In this document: positions 5,591 through 14,770 of the stretch, piece by piece
Layout of the letters: each line of letters begins with the position of its first letter
How positions within the stretch are numbered: position 1 is the first letter of the stretch
Notes under the pieces: generated by a model
The model's database searches: none
Told to the model about the DNA's origin: nothing
The model's input: the letters and a program-made list of their open reading frames with translations, nothing else
Translations under genes and position numbers: made by a program
Assembly: GCF_036311985.1 (NCBI RefSeq)
Contig: NZ_JAZDCJ010000031.1
From: JAZDCJ01 sp036311985
GTDB lineage: Bacteria; Actinomycetota; Actinomycetes; Actinomycetales; Micrococcaceae
DNA length: 18,283 nucleotides
Direction: 5' to 3' (one strand)

Positions 5591-8500
5591 GTGAGTACAG
5601 CCCTCTACCGCCGCTACCGGCCGGACGCCTTCGCCGACGTGATCGGGCAGGAGCATGTCACCACACCCCTCATGTCGGCCCTCGAGAAGAACCGCGTCAA
5701 CCACGCCTACCTCTTCTCCGGCCCGCGCGGCTGCGGCAAGACGACGTCGGCGCGCATCCTGGCCCGCTGCCTGAACTGCGCCCAGGGCCCCACGCCCACA
5801 CCGTGCGGCGCCTGCGAGAGCTGCGTCGAACTGGCCACGGGCGGCCCCGGCTCGCTCGACGTCATCGAGATCGACGCGGCCTCCCACGGCGGCGTCGACG
5901 ATGCCCGCGACCTGCGCGAGCGCGCCACGTTTGCCCCGGTGCGCGACCGCTACAAGATCTTCATCATCGACGAGGCGCACATGGTCACGTCGGCGGGCTT
6001 CAACGCGCTGCTGAAGATCGTCGAGGAGCCGCCGGAGCACATCAAGTTCATCTTCGCGACGACGGAGCCGGACAAGGTCATCGGCACCATCCGCTCGCGC
6101 ACGCACCACTACCCGTTCCGGCTGGTCCCGCCCGAGGCGCTCATGGCGTACCTCGAGAAGCTGTGCACGCAGGAGGGCGTCCCGGTGGCCCCGGGCGTGC
6201 TCTCGCTCGTCGTCCGGGCGGGCGGCGGCTCGGTCCGCGACTCACTTTCGGTCCTGGACCAGCTCATCGCCGGGGCCGGGCCCTCGGGGCTCGACTACGA
6301 GCTCGCGGTCTCCCTGCTCGGCTACACGCATGCCTCGCTGCTGGACGACGTCGTGGACGCCATGGCCGCCCAGGACGCGGCGACGGTGTTCGGCGCCGTG
6401 GACCGCGTCATCCAGACCGGCCACGATCCGCGGCGCTTCGTGGAAGACCTCCTGGAGCGCTTCCGGGACCTCATCATCGTCAAGGCCATGCCGGACAACG
6501 CCGCCCAGATCATCCGCGGGCTGCCGGAGGACCAGCTCAACCGGATGCGCCAGCAGGCCACGCAGCTCGGCCAGGCGGAACTGAGCCGTTCGGCGGACGT
6601 CACCAACCAGGCCCTCACCGACATGACCGGGGCGACGAGCCCGCGGCTGCACCTGGAGCTGTTGTGCGCCCGCCTGCTCCTGCCCGCCTCGGACGCCGGC
6701 GAGCGCGGCACCAATGCGCGCATCGACCGGATCGAGCGGCGGCTCGCCTACGGCGGCGGCTCGGCCACGGTCGCCGGGCCGGGGACTCCGGAGGACGACG
6801 CCGGGTCCGGCCAGGGTGCCGTTCCCTCCGCGGTGTCGGAGTCGGCGTCGCCGCGCGAGCAGGGCGCGGCGCAGGTCCGCGAGGCGCTGCGGGCGGCGCG
6901 CGGCCAGGGCGGCACGGCCGCCCCCGCGCCATCGCGGCCCGCGGAGGAGGCCCCGGTGGCCATCCCGGCCGCAGCGGCGTCGACCGCCCCGACGGCACCC
7001 GCGGTCCCGGGGGAAGCGGCCGCGGCCCCCGCCCCGAGTAGCGGTGCCGGCCATCCCGCACGGCAGGCACCGGCCAAAGCCACGGAAGCGCCGGGCTCCG
7101 CCCAGGGCAGGGATGTTCCCACGCCCGGGGCCGCCGCACCGGCGGGCGCCGCGCCGGAGGCATCGACCCCCGCTGCACCCCGCCCGGAACCCTCCCCCGA
7201 TTGGGGCGGCACCTGGGGCGCCGTGCCCGACCCCGGGCCCGAGCCGAAGGCTCCGGCCGCCAGCGGTCAGCCCACCACCCCGGCGCCGGCGCCGGCGGCC
7301 CACCAGACCGGAACCCAGGGCGCCCCCGGGCGCCCCTCCCCCGGAGCCGGCGATCCCGCCGACACACCCGGTTCCGCTCAGCAGCGGACACCCGTCGCGG
7401 GACACGCAGGCCCGCCGCAGGGTCCCGCGCAGCAAGACGGCCAGGCACCCGCCCGCTCCGGCGATCCCGCCGGCCGCCGCCCGGTGGACGCTCCGGGAGA
7501 CGCAGCGCCTTCCGACCTCCCCGCCGCGGCGCCGACGGACGCCGCCGCGGCGAATCCAGCCCAGGCCGGCCAGGGATCCGCGGCCGGCTCGGTGGAGATG
7601 TTCCGCCGCGCCTGGCCCGAGATCATGGACAAGCTCAAGACCGAGCGGAAGTTCGTGTGGATGGCCGTGCAGCCGAACGCCTCGGTGGCCGGCTACGACG
7701 GGCGGACCCTGACCGTGGCGTTCGCCAACCAGGGAGCACTGACCAACTTCTCCAGCCGCCAGGACAACATCGGGCTCCTGCAGTGGTGCATCCACGAGGT
7801 GCTGGGCGTCAAGTGCGAGGTCGTCGTGACACCGGGAGGTTCCGCTCCGGCGGGTGGTTCGGGCCCAAAAGCTGACCGCCGGCCCACGCCGGCGGCCGCC
7901 ACACCGACTGCTCCCGTCCGCCCGGAGGCACCCAGCGCGCCCGTCCGCCAGCAGGGACCCAGCGCGCCCGTGCGACAGGAGGCACGAAGCGCGCCCGTGC
8001 CCGCGCCAGCACCTGTGGCCGCCCCGGAACGCCGGGTCCAGCCGCTGACGGACGAGCCCGAGGGCGGGTGGCCGGTCGAGCCCGAGGACGACGGCGGCTA
8101 CGACTGGACCCCGGACGACGTCCCGACGCCCCTCGACGAGGAGCCCCCGGCCCCCGGTCCCGCCGTGGAGACCGCTCCCGCGCCGCCGCGGGACCAGACG
8201 CCCATCCCGCCGCCGGCCTGGGCCGGTTCCGCCCTGCCGCCGTCGTTCCAGTCCCCCGGGTCCACCGGAAGCGGCGCGGCCACGGAGGCACCGGCGTCGG
8301 ACGCGCCGGCACCGGGCGGGCAGAAGCGGATGAGCCGCTACCAGCAGCTGCTCAGCCAGTCCCAGGGCGGCGCCGGAGCCCCGGCCCGCACCCAGCAGCC
8401 GGCGCCCGCCGGGCCGCAGGGCCCGGGGGGGCGCTTTGGCCGCCCGAACGCCGTAGACTCGACGTACGTTGAGGACATCCCCAGCGACGATGACATCACC

Positions 8501-8599
8501 ATCGAGGAATCCGGCGTGGTCGGCCGCCCGGCGATCGAGCGCATCCTCAACGGACGCCTGATCGAGGAAAGGCGGCCCGACGGCAGCCCCATCACCTGA
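5591..8599 (+). CDS. dnaX: DNA polymerase III subunit gamma/tau
   Basis: A 1002-residue clamp-loader ATPase that loads the sliding clamp and tethers polymerase cores at the fork. It starts VSTALYRRYRPDAFADVIGQ. Walker A is GPRGCGKT at 44-51, zinc module cysteines are at 63, 72, 75 and 78 (with an extra Cys60), and Walker B DEAH is at 127-130. FNALLKIVEEPPEH follows, then the arginine-finger region RSRT, with Thr where SRC has Cys. A Pro/Ala-rich linker of about 280 residues separates the ATPase part from a conserved domain at about 670-750 (MFRRAWPEIMDKLKTERKF...). A second disordered linker precedes the conserved C-terminal motifs KRMSRYQQLL and STYVEDIPSDDDITIEESG. The protein is long for DnaX overall but not for actinobacteria. 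The GTG at 5591 is chosen from the conserved N-terminus and the adjacent -10 box. No A-AAA-AAG slippery site was seen, so only the full-length form is expected. Confidence 0.96.
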   Translation: MSTALYRRYRPDAFADVIGQEHVTTPLMSALEKNRVNHAYLFSGPRGCGKTTSARILARCLNCAQGPTPTPCGACESCVELATGGPGSLDVIEIDAASHGGVDDARDLRERATFAPVRDRYKIFIIDEAHMVTSAGFNALLKIVEEPPEHIKFIFATTEPDKVIGTIRSRTHHYPFRLVPPEALMAYLEKLCTQEGVPVAPGVLSLVVRAGGGSVRDSLSVLDQLIAGAGPSGLDYELAVSLLGYTHASLLDDVVDAMAAQDAATVFGAVDRVIQTGHDPRRFVEDLLERFRDLIIVKAMPDNAAQIIRGLPEDQLNRMRQQATQLGQAELSRSADVTNQALTDMTGATSPRLHLELLCARLLLPASDAGERGTNARIDRIERRLAYGGGSATVAGPGTPEDDAGSGQGAVPSAVSESASPREQGAAQVREALRAARGQGGTAAPAPSRPAEEAPVAIPAAAASTAPTAPAVPGEAAAAPAPSSGAGHPARQAPAKATEAPGSAQGRDVPTPGAAAPAGAAPEASTPAAPRPEPSPDWGGTWGAVPDPGPEPKAPAASGQPTTPAPAPAAHQTGTQGAPGRPSPGAGDPADTPGSAQQRTPVAGHAGPPQGPAQQDGQAPARSGDPAGRRPVDAPGDAAPSDLPAAAPTDAAAANPAQAGQGSAAGSVEMFRRAWPEIMDKLKTERKFVWMAVQPNASVAGYDGRTLTVAFANQGALTNFSSRQDNIGLLQWCIHEVLGVKCEVVVTPGGSAPAGGSGPKADRRPTPAAATPTAPVRPEAPSAPVRQQGPSAPVRQEARSAPVPAPAPVAAPERRVQPLTDEPEGGWPVEPEDDGGYDWTPDDVPTPLDEEPPAPGPAVETAPAPPRDQTPIPPPAWAGSALPPSFQSPGSTGSGAATEAPASDAPAPGGQKRMSRYQQLLSQSQGGAGAPARTQQPAPAGPQGPGGRFGRPNAVDSTYVEDIPSDDDITIEESGVVGRPAIERILNGRLIEERRPDGSPIT
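7910..8002 (+). repeat. 27-bp tandem repeats inside dnaX
   Basis: About 3.5 imperfect copies of a 27-base unit encode APVRPEAPS, APVRQQGPS, APVRQEARS and APVP in the second linker of DnaX. Copies begin at 7910, 7937, 7964 and 7991. The nucleotide identity between copies points to recent slippage-type duplication within a disordered region. Confidence 0.75.
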
Positions 8600-8642
8600 C
8601 GGTGCCCGTCATCGTGGACACCCCCAAGCAGTGTGAGGTCTT

Positions 8643-9242
8643 GTGTACGAAGGCGCAGTCCAGGAACTGATCGACGAGTTCGGACGCCTGCCCGGCATCG
8701 GGCCGAAGTCGGCCCAGCGCATCGCGTTCCACATCCTCGACGCCGACCGCGAGGACACCGACCGGCTCGCCGAGGCGATCCGTGCCGTCAAGGACAAGGT
8801 CAAGTTCTGCTCGATCTGCTTCAACGTCTCGGAGCAGGAGACGTGCAACATCTGCCGCGACGAACGACGCGACCGGACCGTCCTGTGCGTCGTCGAGGAA
8901 TCCAAGGACGTCATGGCCGTGGAACGCACGCGCAGCTTCCGCGGCCGCTACCACGTGCTCGGAGGCTCCATCAATCCGATCGGCGGCATCGGCCCGGACC
9001 AGCTGCATATCCGCGAGCTGCTGACCCGGCTTCACGACGACACGATCCAAGAGGTCATCATCGCCACCGACCCCAACCTCGAGGGCGAGGCGACGGCGAC
9101 CTACCTGGCCCGGCTCATGCAGTCCCTCGGCATCAAGGTCTCCCGACTCGCCTCGGGCCTGCCCGTCGGCGGCGACCTCGAGTACGCCGACGAGGTCACG
9201 CTCGGCCGGGCCTTCGAGGGCCGCCGCAGCATGGTCGGCTGA
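8643..9242 (+). CDS. recR: Recombination mediator RecR
   Basis: A 199-residue protein of the usual length. The N-terminus VYEGAVQELIDEFGRLPGIG leads into a helix-hairpin-helix (about 11-32). The zinc finger is Cys56, Cys59, Cys68 and Cys71 (CSIC...CNIC). A Toprim domain spans about 79-173, including VVEESKDVMAVE and ATDPNLEGE. With RecO (and RecF), RecR helps RecA load onto SSB-coated single-stranded DNA at gaps. The GTG start is fixed by the conserved N-terminus, with GAGG 4 bases upstream. It lies 43 bases after dnaX on the same strand, the common dnaX-recR pairing, and is probably cotranscribed. It ends 12 bases from the convergent hipA stop. Confidence 0.96.
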   Translation: MYEGAVQELIDEFGRLPGIGPKSAQRIAFHILDADREDTDRLAEAIRAVKDKVKFCSICFNVSEQETCNICRDERRDRTVLCVVEESKDVMAVERTRSFRGRYHVLGGSINPIGGIGPDQLHIRELLTRLHDDTIQEVIIATDPNLEGEATATYLARLMQSLGIKVSRLASGLPVGGDLEYADEVTLGRAFEGRRSMVG

Positions 9243-9249
9243 CAACACG

Positions 9250-9268
9250 GGCGTCTAGCGGGGACGCC
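9250..9268. terminator. Hairpin between convergent recR and hipA
   Basis: GGCGTC and GACGCC form a 6-bp stem with a 7-base loop. The hairpin sits just after the recR stop and overlaps the last codons of hipA. It has no T-run. Its position between convergent genes suggests a weak bidirectional terminator, but it could be chance in GC-rich sequence. Confidence 0.3.
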
Positions 9269-10592
9269 GCTTGCGGAAGTGCCCGTCGACTTCCCTCCCG
9301 CCCCGCACATGCGGCCGGACCCAGACCTCTCCGCCCGCGGCCGCGTGGCCACCTCCCGTGCGGGACGAAGCCAGCCGCGTGATCCGCTCAAGGGAGACCC
9401 CGCCAAAAGCGCCGGACATCGAATCGAGCGCGTCCGGGGCAACTCCCGCGTCGACGGCCGCTTGCCTCCACCCCGAGACCGCCCGGGCAACTGCTTCGAG
9501 CCGCTCCACGGCCTGCCCAGTGGTGAGCCGGAAGGCATCGGCGTGCTCGACGAGCAGCCGGACATCGCGGTCCGCAGGGTCATCCTCAGGGGTCAGCGGC
9601 GTGCCGGAAGTCCCGAACCTGGATGGGTTGACGTCGAAGGACGGCGCCAGCCTCCAGCCCGTTCCGTCATGGAGAAGCCCGTGGTTTCGCATGTGGTCGT
9701 CGATGTTGTTGACCATCACTCCGAAGGCGGCTCGTGAGAAGAGTTCCGCGGCGTCCTCGTTGGGACGGGAGGACAGGGAGGCGACCCTCGACGCCAAGGT
9801 CGCGTAGTCCGGGAGCTCATGCGGCCCGAGCGCGAAGGCCGTGCGGAAGCTCAGGTAGGGAATTCGCCTGCCACCCTCCCGATCGAAGCGGCGGGTCAGG
9901 AACACGTGGCGTCCTCCGCCGAGATCGACGGCCCGCGAAGGCTGGGTGCGAATTCCGGCCCGCTTCTGGAGGAGGATGGCAGCGAGCTCCCACGCCGAGA
10001 CGTCCCAATGGTCCGCAGTGCGCGGGAACTTGGCAAGCAACGTGTGCCCATCAGGGTCCAGGATCCACGCCTTCGGGCGGGCACCGCCGGGCGAGGATCC
10101 AACGCAGATGAGTTTCTGCACCTCATCGTCGACCTCGCCCGTGTCGGCAAAGCTCTGGGCCGCCCGTACCAAGCGGTCGAGATCCTGAAGACCGGCGTGG
10201 TGGCCGTCGGCGGCGAGGAACACGCCGCCCTGACGGAACCTCAGGGCGCCCTGCCGCGTCCTGTCGTCCACAGCCAAGAGCCGCTCGATCTCCGTCGCCG
10301 CCTTGAAGGGCTGCGCCTCGGACCTCGCCCGACGCCGTCGGTCCGCCTCCATCAGGCGACGGCCCCACTCGTCCGGGGAGGCATCGTCGAACGCCAGAAA
10401 AACGGAGCGGTGCGTTGCGGGGGTATGGGGACCCCGCTGCAACGGGAGGTCCGGGGAGATGGCAAAGCCGCGCGGGTCCGCGAGCCAATCGTCGCGATAG
10501 GTGAAGGTCAGCGACTCGAACTGGTGGCCGGGCCGCGTGTCAACCCTGCAATCACCGACATGCCGCTCGTCGATCCAGACCTCGAAGCTCAT
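9255..10592 (-). CDS. hipA: HipA-family serine/threonine kinase toxin
   Basis: A 445-residue protein. N-terminal HipA domain (MSFEVWIDERHVGDC..., DEWGRRLMEADRRR). The kinase core has the Gly-rich, Ser-containing loop VGSSPGGARPKAW at 164-176, where inhibitory autophosphorylation occurs in this family. LLAKFP places the ATP-binding Lys at 188. Catalytic loop NNIDDHMRNHG (295-305) has Asp298 and Asn303, and APSFD has the metal-binding Asp320. The kinase therefore looks intact. Known HipA toxins phosphorylate GltX or other translation proteins and cause dormancy. The start ATG overlaps the hipB stop as ATGA. An unusual tail after about residue 410 ends WVRPHVRGGREVDGHFRKRR, beyond the kinase core. 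The target cannot be told from sequence. Confidence 0.9.
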   Translation of the reverse strand: MSFEVWIDERHVGDCRVDTRPGHQFESLTFTYRDDWLADPRGFAISPDLPLQRGPHTPATHRSVFLAFDDASPDEWGRRLMEADRRRRARSEAQPFKAATEIERLLAVDDRTRQGALRFRQGGVFLAADGHHAGLQDLDRLVRAAQSFADTGEVDDEVQKLICVGSSPGGARPKAWILDPDGHTLLAKFPRTADHWDVSAWELAAILLQKRAGIRTQPSRAVDLGGGRHVFLTRRFDREGGRRIPYLSFRTAFALGPHELPDYATLASRVASLSSRPNEDAAELFSRAAFGVMVNNIDDHMRNHGLLHDGTGWRLAPSFDVNPSRFGTSGTPLTPEDDPADRDVRLLVEHADAFRLTTGQAVERLEAVARAVSGWRQAAVDAGVAPDALDSMSGAFGGVSLERITRLASSRTGGGHAAAGGEVWVRPHVRGGREVDGHFRKRRPR

Positions 10593-10870
10593 GGCGTCCG
10601 CCGGCGGGCGCGCTGGCGGCCCAGGAGCGGAGCGCGCAGCCGGCCCAGCTCGGTCTCGAGCGGGTCCGTGGCCACGACGATGCCCTCCGCGACGTTCAGG
10701 ACCCGGGCGACGGCCAGGAAGCTGCCGAGCTTGACGCCGGGATCCCCCTTTTCTACCCGCCGCAGCGTCGGCAGCGAGACATCGGCGCGCTCCGCGGCGA
10801 GTTCCTGGCTGAGGCCGAGCACGATGCGCCACTGACGCAGGTGCTCGCCCATCCGACGCGCTTCATCCAT
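10589..10870 (-). CDS. hipB: HipB-like antitoxin, XRE-family DNA-binding protein
   Basis: A 93-residue helix-turn-helix protein: LRQWRIVLGLSQELAAERADVSLPTLRRVEKG (11-42) is a Cro/C1-type HTH. LGSFLAVARVLNV continues the fold. The basic C-terminus GRQRARRRTP ends on the hipA start (ATGA overlap). In this family the antitoxin binds HipA and represses its own operon. I chose ATG at 10870 because GGGAGGA ends 4-5 bases upstream. A TTG at 10888 would place that ribosome site inside the gene. An AT-rich segment with inverted repeats lies about 30-75 bases upstream and is the likely operator and promoter. Confidence 0.88.
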   Translation of the reverse strand: MDEARRMGEHLRQWRIVLGLSQELAAERADVSLPTLRRVEKGDPGVKLGSFLAVARVLNVAEGIVVATDPLETELGRLRAPLLGRQRARRRTP

Positions 10871-10901
10871 GACTTCCTCCCATGCCAAGCATACTGGGAG
10901 T

Positions 10902-10924
10902 TTGCTTTATGAGCGATAAGGCAA
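10902..10924. promoter_or_regulatory. Probable HipB operator
   Basis: Inverted repeat with arms TTGCTTTAT and ATAAGGCAA around a 5-base centre, with one mismatch between the 9-base arms. It lies 31 bases upstream of hipB in an AT-rich stretch unlike its surroundings. A looser GATAA/TTATC pair extends to about 10942. The position suits autoregulation of hipBA. The -10/-35 hexamers cannot be assigned with confidence. Confidence 0.5.
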
Positions 10925-10985
10925 CGTATGAGTTTTATTATCAACTGCACTCGTCGAGGGCGATCGGAACCCCGGGACGCGCCAC

Positions 10986-11010
10986 GGCCCCTCCGCATTG
11001 CAGAGAGGCC
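10986..11010 (-). terminator. Possible terminator of the ABC transporter operon
   Basis: GGCCCCTC and GAGAGGCC form an 8-bp stem with one mismatch and a 9-base loop, 40 bases beyond the permease stop on the minus strand. There is no T-run. It would separate the transporter operon from the hipBA promoter. Confidence 0.35.
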
Positions 11011-11049
11011 GGGGCGTCGACGTTGCTCCCGGGCGGGGCTCGGCGCGCC

Positions 11050-12249
11050 TCAGGCGATCCGGGTGCCCGTGGCGAGCTTGCCCGCGGGGGTGGCCAGCCG
11101 GCGTCGTCCACTGAACATGAGCCCACCGGCCAGGAGCAGCTGCAGCCCGAGCCCGAGCGGCCAGATCGGCGGCTGCCCCGACAGGTCCGTGGGCTCGCGC
11201 TTGACGCCGTCGAGGCAGGGGGTCGTCGCGGCCGGTCCCGCCTGGGACATCCGCACGCCCTGGCTGATCGCCGCCATGGGACCCTCTGCCCCCCAGCTCT
11301 CCGGGTCGCGTTCCCGCTGCGGCACGGCGTCGGCCACGACGACGAAGGGGTTCGCGGCCAACAGCCACGTGATCCGCTCCGTATGGAAGACGGGCTGCAC
11401 GCCGCCCTGGCTCGAGCACACGTAGTACTCAGTGTCGATGGCCGGGTCCTGGTACTTGCGGTCGATCTCTTCGAAGAACGCCTGCTCCTCTGCCGAGTTC
11501 AGCGGCTCTCCGTCCTCCCCCAGGACCCGGCCCTCGGCGTCGTACTCGACGTTGGACCACGGGTCGTTGGGGAAGACCTGGGTGTGCACCACGGCGGTCG
11601 ACTCGACGAGCCGGTAGCTGAGCCCGTAGGCGATCACGGTGCCCAGGCCCAGCAGGGCGACGAGGAGGTAGGAGGCCACGATCGCGAAGAGCGGCCGGTT
11701 GGAGCGGGCGGAGACCCCGACGCCGATCGCGCACGCGATGCCCAGCTCGACGGCCGCGAGCAGCAGGAACACCGGCACGGCGGGCAGGTACACGTCGCCG
11801 TAGGACATGGCCCAGGCGATCATCGGGACGGCGGCGACCAGGAAGCCGAGCGCCGCGACCCAGGCGGCGAGCCACTTCCCGAGCACGATCTGTCCCGGGG
11901 TCAGGAGCGTGTTCTGCAGGATCGCGAGCGTCCCGCCGGCACGGTCGCCCGTGATCGAGTTCGCCGAGAGGGCGGGGACGACGAGGAACCCGAAGAACAG
12001 CACGAACCCGACGACGAGCTCGAACATCACCTGCCCGGTGCCCTCGTCGAACCCCGCCGTGTAGGCGGCGAGCCCCGTGACGAGGGCGATGACCGCGAAC
12101 CAGACGGCCAGCATGACGTACCAGGCGCGCGAGCGGATCCGCTGCTTCATCTCCAGCTCGAAGACGGTCAGGATCCCCGAGAGGTAGCCCAGACGCGGGC
12201 CGTCCGGGGTGCCCGGCGCGGTGCGGCCCTGTTCCATCGTGGTGCTCAT
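11050..12249 (-). CDS. ABC-2 type transporter permease
   Basis: A 399-residue membrane protein with about six predicted helices: 43-64, 76-96, 127-148, 155-179, 187-210 and about 353-375. A cytoplasmic N-terminus contains an ABC-2-style lead-in (ILTVFELEMKQRIRSRAWYVM). After helix 2 it has VPALSANSITGDRAGGTLAILQNTLLTPGQIVLGKWLAAW, the coupling-type segment typical of ABC-2 exporters (SxxSITGDRxxGTLxxL). A large loop of about 140 residues between helices 5 and 6, with two Cys, is probably outside the cell. The start overlaps the stop of the ATPase gene as ATGA, so the two form one exporter. The substrate is unknown; drugs, lipids or peptides are all possible. Confidence 0.87.
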   Translation of the reverse strand: MSTTMEQGRTAPGTPDGPRLGYLSGILTVFELEMKQRIRSRAWYVMLAVWFAVIALVTGLAAYTAGFDEGTGQVMFELVVGFVLFFGFLVVPALSANSITGDRAGGTLAILQNTLLTPGQIVLGKWLAAWVAALGFLVAAVPMIAWAMSYGDVYLPAVPVFLLLAAVELGIACAIGVGVSARSNRPLFAIVASYLLVALLGLGTVIAYGLSYRLVESTAVVHTQVFPNDPWSNVEYDAEGRVLGEDGEPLNSAEEQAFFEEIDRKYQDPAIDTEYYVCSSQGGVQPVFHTERITWLLAANPFVVVADAVPQRERDPESWGAEGPMAAISQGVRMSQAGPAATTPCLDGVKREPTDLSGQPPIWPLGLGLQLLLAGGLMFSGRRRLATPAGKLATGTRIA

Positions 12250-13217
12250 CGCTCCGCCTCCCCGTTGCTGGACATGGTGCTCAAGTAGGTCTCCTCCAGG
12301 GCCCCGGAGGCGGGTGCGAAGGCGGTCACGGCGACCCCCGCGGAGACGAGCGTGCGCAGGAGCGCGGCGGCCTCGGCCTCCGAGGCGAGCTGCACCGTCA
12401 CCCCGTTGCGGCGTTGCGATTCCGGCAGCCCGTAGCGGACGCCGGCCTTGCCGAGCGCCTCCATGAGCGCGCGGACGTCGAGCCCCTGGATGCCGTAGCG
12501 GCGGGACTGCGCCCCGGCCTCATCCACGGACTGCTCGCGGATGGTGCGCCCCGTGGAGACGAACACGGCGCGGTCGGCGATCTCATCGAGCTCGGAGAGG
12601 ACGTGGGAGCTGACGACGACGGTGCGCCCCTCGGCGGCGAAGCGCCGCAGGAGGTTGCGCAAGTCGATCCGGGCCCCCGGATCCAGCCCGGAGGCGGGCT
12701 CGTCGAGCAGGAGCACGGCAGGGTCGTTCACGAGCGCGCGGGCCAGGGACAGGCGTTGCTGCTGTCCGCGGGAGAGCACCCGGGCCGGCTGGTGGGCGTA
12801 GCCGCCGAGCTTGACGAGGTCCAGGAGCTCGTCCGCCCGTTCCCGCGCGGCGGCGGCGTCCTTGCCGTAGAGCTTGCCGACGGTCGTGAGGATCTCCCGC
12901 GCGGTCAACGCCTCCCACACGCCGAGCGTGTCCGGCATCCAGCCGAGCAGCGCGCGGACGTCGCGCGGACGCTCGACGGGGTCGATGCCGCAGATCGAGA
13001 TCGTGCCGGCGTCGGGGCGGAGCAGCGAGGCGAGCATGAGCAGCAGCGTCGTCTTGCCGGAGCCGTTGGGACCGATGAGCGCGGTGACCTGTCCGGGGGG
13101 CGCGCTGAAGTCCATGGAGGCGACCGCCTGGACGGGGCCGAAGCTGCGGGCGAGGCCGCTCGCGATGATGCCGCCGCCGGGGAAGCGCCCGTCGGATGCG
13201 TGCTGGGTGGTGGACAC
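12246..13217 (-). CDS. ABC transporter ATP-binding protein
   Basis: A 323-residue nucleotide-binding protein that powers the adjacent permease. Walker A is GPNGSGKT at 49-56, the Q-loop region lies near LGWMPDTLGVWE, the signature is LSRGQQQR at 148-155 (a LSGGQ variant), Walker B is VLLLDEP at 168-174 and the switch His is 205. A C-terminal extension of about 90 residues resembles that of CcmA/DrrA-type exporter ATPases. The GTG start has a modest AAAGG about 9 bases upstream, and no better start was seen. It is the first gene of the two-gene operon, and a palindrome lies 28 bases upstream of it. Confidence 0.92.
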   Translation of the reverse strand: MSTTQHASDGRFPGGGIIASGLARSFGPVQAVASMDFSAPPGQVTALIGPNGSGKTTLLLMLASLLRPDAGTISICGIDPVERPRDVRALLGWMPDTLGVWEALTAREILTTVGKLYGKDAAAARERADELLDLVKLGGYAHQPARVLSRGQQQRLSLARALVNDPAVLLLDEPASGLDPGARIDLRNLLRRFAAEGRTVVVSSHVLSELDEIADRAVFVSTGRTIREQSVDEAGAQSRRYGIQGLDVRALMEALGKAGVRYGLPESQRRNGVTVQLASEAEAAALLRTLVSAGVAVTAFAPASGALEETYLSTMSSNGEAER

Positions 13218-13244
13218 GGGGACCGGCCTTTCTGGAACCGCTGC

Positions 13245-13264
13245 CGTGGATTCTCGATTCCACG
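13245..13264. promoter_or_regulatory. Palindrome upstream of the ABC transporter operon
   Basis: Arms CGTGGA and TCCACG are separated by 8 bases, with further inner TC/GA symmetry. It lies 28 bases upstream of the ATPase start, where a repressor could block transcription. No regulator gene sits next to it, so the factor is unknown. Confidence 0.35.
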
Positions 13265-13376
13265 CACCACGCTACGGGCCGCCGATCGGCTCCGGACAGC
13301 TACCCAGGGATGATCTTTGCCCCGCCAATGTGACCCCCTGCGGTCATGGAGTTCGGCCGCGCCGAAGCCCCGTCGC

Positions 13377-13382
13377 TAGACT
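13377..13382 (+). promoter_or_regulatory. -10 box of lysC
   Basis: TAGACT, identical to the -10 box proposed for the SRP RNA, lies 65 bases before the lysC start. No convincing -35 is visible. A small dyad TGACC-N6-GGTCA lies just upstream at 13331-13346. Confidence 0.4.
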
Positions 13383-13447
13383 GTGACGGCACGTGCCCGG
13401 ACGGCACGGCCCCCGACCCCGACCACCCCCGTGGAGTGTGCGAAGGC

Positions 13448-14734
<1,287 letters not shown>

Positions 14735-14758
14735 ACCCGTCCGTCCCCGGCCGTGCCG

Positions 14759-14764
14759 GATAAT
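14759..14764 (+). promoter_or_regulatory. -10 box of a leaderless transcript
   Basis: GATAAT, one base from TATAAT, lies 6 bases before the GTG at 14771. Transcription would begin on the start codon. The run GGTGGG between them is too close to act as a ribosome site. Confidence 0.5.
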
Positions 14765-14770
14765 GGTGGG

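Noticed and set aside
4544..6109. 521-codon minus-strand frame
   Set aside because: Antisense to SRP RNA, gluQRS and the 5' end of dnaX; no motif.
6242..7795. 517-codon minus-strand frame
   Set aside because: Antisense shadow of dnaX, typical of GC-rich DNA; no recognisable domain.
5591..8599. Programmed frameshift producing a short gamma form of DnaX
   Set aside because: No A-AAA-AAG-type slippery run was found in the gene.
10589..10888. TTG start for hipB at 10888
   Set aside because: The good ribosome site GGGAGGA lies inside that extension, directly before ATG at 10870.
13331..13346. TGACC-N6-GGTCA dyad upstream of lysC as a defined operator
   Set aside because: Five-base arms are short and expected by chance in GC-rich DNA; noted only under the lysC promoter.
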